A stretch of DNA of 64,000 nucleotides from Rhyacichthys aspro. Taxonomy: Eukaryota > Chordata > Actinopteri > Gobiiformes > Rhyacichthyidae. Under the pieces are notes generated by a model. That model did not search any database, was not told the origin of the DNA, and saw only the letters and a list, made by a program, of their open reading frames with translations. Location: assembly GCA_036850595.1 (NCBI GenBank), contig CM072159.1, forward strand, positions 33,224,636 to 33,288,635. Reading direction: 5' to 3'. A program made the translations under genes and the position numbers. Each line of letters begins with the position of its first letter. Position 1 is the stretch's first letter. Shown here in pieces: positions 61,480-64,000 of the stretch.

Positions 61480-62720
61480 GACTCATTGATGTTGTGCGCG
61501 TGAGGCGTCAGGACTGGTTGACCGCGAGCGTGTTGACGTATCCGTGCGGACACATGTCGTTCTCGGAGACGCCGTGAGAAAACTGCGCGGGGTTCGAGGC
61601 CGCGAGCCTGCGCACGCCGCGCGCGGTGAGGCACTGCTCCAGCAGCTCGAGCACATGGCACGTGAGCATAAACACATTCTTTAACATGAAAACGGACACG
61701 GGCGCGCCGTGCGCGTACACCTGGAAGCAGCGCACGGCGAGCAGGGGCGCGTTCACGAGCAGGCCTGTGCAAAAGCGCGCGCACAGACAGCGGCACGTGA
61801 GTTCGGACCCGGTGAGCTCGTGCAGCCAGATGACGGGCGCGAACAGCGCGAGGAAGTACGCGCACAGCACCGCGTACCGCAGCGGCGGCGCGGGCAGCTC
61901 GTGCCGCAGCAGCAGCTCCACGAGCGTGAAGCTGTCCAACAGATCCAGGCACGTGCTCAGGAAGTAGGCGTGCGCGCGGTGGCGCGTGGCGCCGGTGCTG
62001 TCCTCCGTGACGGCGTTGATGAGGCAGAAGAGCAGCGGCGCGGACAGAAGCACGGTGCCGTTGAAGCCCGTGAGGCCGCACGGCACCTTCAGCGTCAGCA
62101 GCTCCAGGATCGACGTCTCCACCACGAGCACCACCTTGGGCGTGCACGCGATCACGTAGATGAGCCAGGCCAGGTACGCGTACGTGAACTCGCCCAAACC
62201 CGCGAGCGCAGAGCTCTTCTGATGGAAGCCGCACGCGCGCTCCCGCTTACTGCGCGCGTTCTTGATGAAGAAGATGGCCCAGCCCGACAGCACCACGAGG
62301 TCCGTGGCGATCCACGAGCACCAGGACAGGTCCGTGAAGGCGATGAGGTAGAAGTCCAGCACCGCGCCCTGCAGCGCGAGCAGCGCGAAGCACAGCGCCT
62401 TGTACAGCGCGCGGCCGCGGGGCGCGAGCGGCAGCGCGCTCTGCAGCAGCTCCGCGGAGGTCATCGGGCTGTCGGCGGGACCGGAGCCGGGACTGGACCC
62501 GGAGAAGGAGGCGGTGGCTGCGGCGCGGTGACTGTGGAGCTGATGGAGGCTGCCGCTCTGTGACATCATTCCGCTCCTGCCGCTGACGCTGCCGCCTCTG
62601 ACGCTTCTGACGCTTCTGACGCGAGGAGAGAGAGAGGAGCAAAGCGCGGCGCGGATCAGAGGAGCGGACTCACCTCAGTCACAGAGAAAACATCAGAGGG
62701 GTCAAAGGTTACTGCGCATG
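61480..62720. promoter_or_regulatory. tmem121b: CpG-island-like block over tmem121b
   Basis: CG dinucleotides and GCGC words are dense across the gene and about 150 bases upstream, in contrast with the AT-rich surroundings. This is typical of a CpG-island promoter over a single-exon gene. Confidence 0.75.
61508..62569 (-). CDS. tmem121b: tmem121b (cecr6), multi-pass membrane protein
   Basis: Single-exon frame of 353 residues. After a Ser/Gly-rich N-terminus of about 45 residues come several hydrophobic helices, for example CFALLALQGAVLDFYLIAF (about 58-77), ATDLVVLSGWAIFFI (about 87-101), AYLAWLIYVIACTPKVVLV, LLSAPLLFCLINAV and YAVLCAYFLALFAPVIWL. Conserved soluble motifs include KNARSKRERACGFHQKSS and the end SENDMCPHGYVNTLAVNQS. 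These match my recollection of the TMEM121B/CECR6 family, whose human member is longer (about 580 residues, mostly N-terminal extension). Its molecular role is not established. Codons are extremely GC-rich, unlike il17ra next door. It lies convergent to il17ra, as in human 22q11. The start is the first of two ATGs. Confidence 0.92.
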   Translation of the reverse strand: MMSQSGSLHQLHSHRAAATASFSGSSPGSGPADSPMTSAELLQSALPLAPRGRALYKALCFALLALQGAVLDFYLIAFTDLSWCSWIATDLVVLSGWAIFFIKNARSKRERACGFHQKSSALAGLGEFTYAYLAWLIYVIACTPKVVLVVETSILELLTLKVPCGLTGFNGTVLLSAPLLFCLINAVTEDSTGATRHRAHAYFLSTCLDLLDSFTLVELLLRHELPAPPLRYAVLCAYFLALFAPVIWLHELTGSELTCRCLCARFCTGLLVNAPLLAVRCFQVYAHGAPVSVFMLKNVFMLTCHVLELLEQCLTARGVRRLAASNPAQFSHGVSENDMCPHGYVNTLAVNQS

Positions 62721-62811
62721 CTCTGGGAACAGGACCGGCGCATGTTTATACAACAATAATTTATAAAACATGAAGAAAAACACATTTATACAGGCTTCAT
62801 GTGGTCCTCTG

Positions 62812-64000
62812 GTCCGGTCTAGTCCCGGTCTAGTCCCGGTCTAGTCAGGTCTAGTCCCGGTCTAGTCCAGGTCCAGGCCCGGTCTAGTCCAGGTCTAGTC
62901 CAGGTCTAGTCCAGGTCTAGTCCAGGTCTAGTCCAGGTCTAGTCCAGGTCTAGTCCAGGTTTAGTCCAGGTCTAGTCCAGGTCTAGTCCAGGTTTAGTCC
63001 AGGTCTAGTCCAGGTCTAGACCAGGTCTAGTCCAGGTCTAGTCCAGGTCTAGTCCAGGTCTAGTCCAGGTCTAGTCCAGGTCTAGTCCAGGTCTAGTCCA
63101 GGTCTAGTCCAGGTCTAGTCCAGGTTTAGTCCAGGTCTAGTCCAGGTCTAGTCCAGGTCTAGTCCAGGTCTAGTCCTGGTCTAGTCCTGGTCTAGGTCCT
63201 GGTAGTCCCAGGTCTAGTCCAGGTCTAGTCCCGGTCCAGTCCAGGTCTAGTCCAGGTCTAGTCCCAGGTCTGGTCCAGGTCTAGTCCCGGTCCCAGTCCC
63301 GTCCTATCCAGGTCTAGTCCCGGTCTCAGTCGGTCTCGTTTCAGGTCCAGTTCTGCTAGTCCAGGTCTAGTCCAGGTCTGGCCAGGTCTAGTCCAGGTCT
63401 AGTCCAGGTCTAGTCCAGGTCTAGTCCCGGTCCAGTCCAGGTCTAAGCCCAGGTCCGGTCCAGGTCCAGGTCTAGTCCAGGTCTAGTCCAGGTCCGGTCC
63501 AGGTCTAGTCCAGGTCTAGTCCAGGTCTAGTCCAGGTCTAGTCCAGGTCTAGTCCAGGTCCGGTCCAGGTCCAGGTCTAGTCCAGGTCTAGTCCAGGTCA
63601 GGTCCAGGTCTAGTCCAGGTCTAGTCCAGGTCCGGTCCAGGTCTAGTCCAGGTCTAGTCCAGGTCCGGTCCAGGTCTAGTCCAGGTCTAGTCCAGGTCCA
63701 GTTCTAGTCCAGTTCTAGTCCAGGTCTAGTCCAGGTCTAGTCCAGGTCTAGTCCAGGTCTAGTCCAGGTCTAGTCCAGGTCTAGTCCAGGTCTAGTCCAG
63801 GTCTAGTCCAGGTCTAGTCCAGGTCTAGTCCAGGTCTAGTCCAGGTCTAGTCCAGGTCTAGTCCAGGTCTAGTCCAGGTCCAGTCCAGGTCTAGTCCAGG
63901 TCTAGTCCAGGTCCAGTCCAGGTCTAGTCCAGGTCTAGTCCAGGTCTAGTCCAGGTCTAGTCCAGGTCTAGTCCAGGTCTAGTCCAGGTCTAGTCCAGGT
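62812..64000 (-). repeat. 11-bp minisatellite array (GGTCTAGTCCA) running off the window
   Basis: About 100 units, mostly GGTCTAGTCCA with GGTTTAGTCCA, GGTCCGGTCCA and GGTCCAGTCCA variants, and a disordered part at about 63180-63480. It continues beyond the window edge, so true length is unknown. The unit contains CTAG at a fixed place. Confidence 0.97.

Noticed and set aside
60394..61577. Long repetitive open frames (TEPLRTTQNH and similar)
   Set aside because: Chance frames through two minisatellites, open in more than one frame.
61709..62563. 284-residue plus-strand open frame opposite tmem121b
   Set aside because: Mirror frame of a very GC-rich gene. Composition is Arg/Ala/Glu-rich without domain, and the minus strand encodes a recognised membrane protein.

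Overview
This is vertebrate nuclear DNA, almost certainly from a ray-finned (teleost) fish. Genes are split by GT-AG introns. The repeats are of fish type: Tc1-like, hAT-like and TTAA-flanked elements. There is a TRIM gene of the kind that is expanded in fish, and every intron-rich stretch is loaded with minisatellites. There is no CRISPR, operon or other prokaryotic structure, and I see no tRNA or rRNA gene.

Layout. 1-11.7 kb: no gene recognised; unique sequence mixed with arrays of a 21-bp minisatellite and scattered repeats. 11.7-35.5 kb, plus strand: arhgef39, a DH-PH Rho guanine-nucleotide exchange factor, with a CCAAT-box promoter, a non-coding first exon and ten coding exons. The reading ends in a polybasic tail and a CaaX-like CVIL end. 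Most of its larger introns hold arrays of the same 21-bp unit. 37.1-41.6 kb: a segment of about 0.86 kb occurs twice on either side of a 100-N gap. One copy carries a TTAA-inserted DNA transposon with two tail-to-tail decayed genes (THAP-like and P2X7-like zinc motif); the other copy is the empty site. 42.1-42.5 kb: a 385-bp inverted-repeat element with a 9-bp target duplication. 42.7-44.1 kb, minus strand: an intronless RING/coiled-coil/PRY-SPRY TRIM-type E3 ligase without B-boxes. 46.3-56.4 kb, plus strand: il17ra, the interleukin-17 receptor A, in eleven exons, with an apparent frameshift in its SEFIR domain. 61.5-62.6 kb, minus strand: tmem121b (cecr6), single-exon and very GC-rich. 62.8-64.0 kb: an 11-bp minisatellite running off the window.

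Gene relations. il17ra and tmem121b lie tail to tail, as I recall for their human counterparts in the cat-eye-syndrome region of 22q11, which supports both identifications. il17ra and the TRIM gene are both of immune type, but nothing here shows that they act together. arhgef39 is a cytoskeletal/Rho regulator and its closeness is probably incidental.

Most notable: the filled and empty transposon alleles side by side, the two-gene transposon, the CaaX end on arhgef39, a four-fold repeated splice donor in il17ra, a minisatellite made from a transposase coding fragment, and the strand-switching 21-bp repeat superfamily with nested higher-order periods. All identifications come from reading the sequence and remembered family features; no database search was run.
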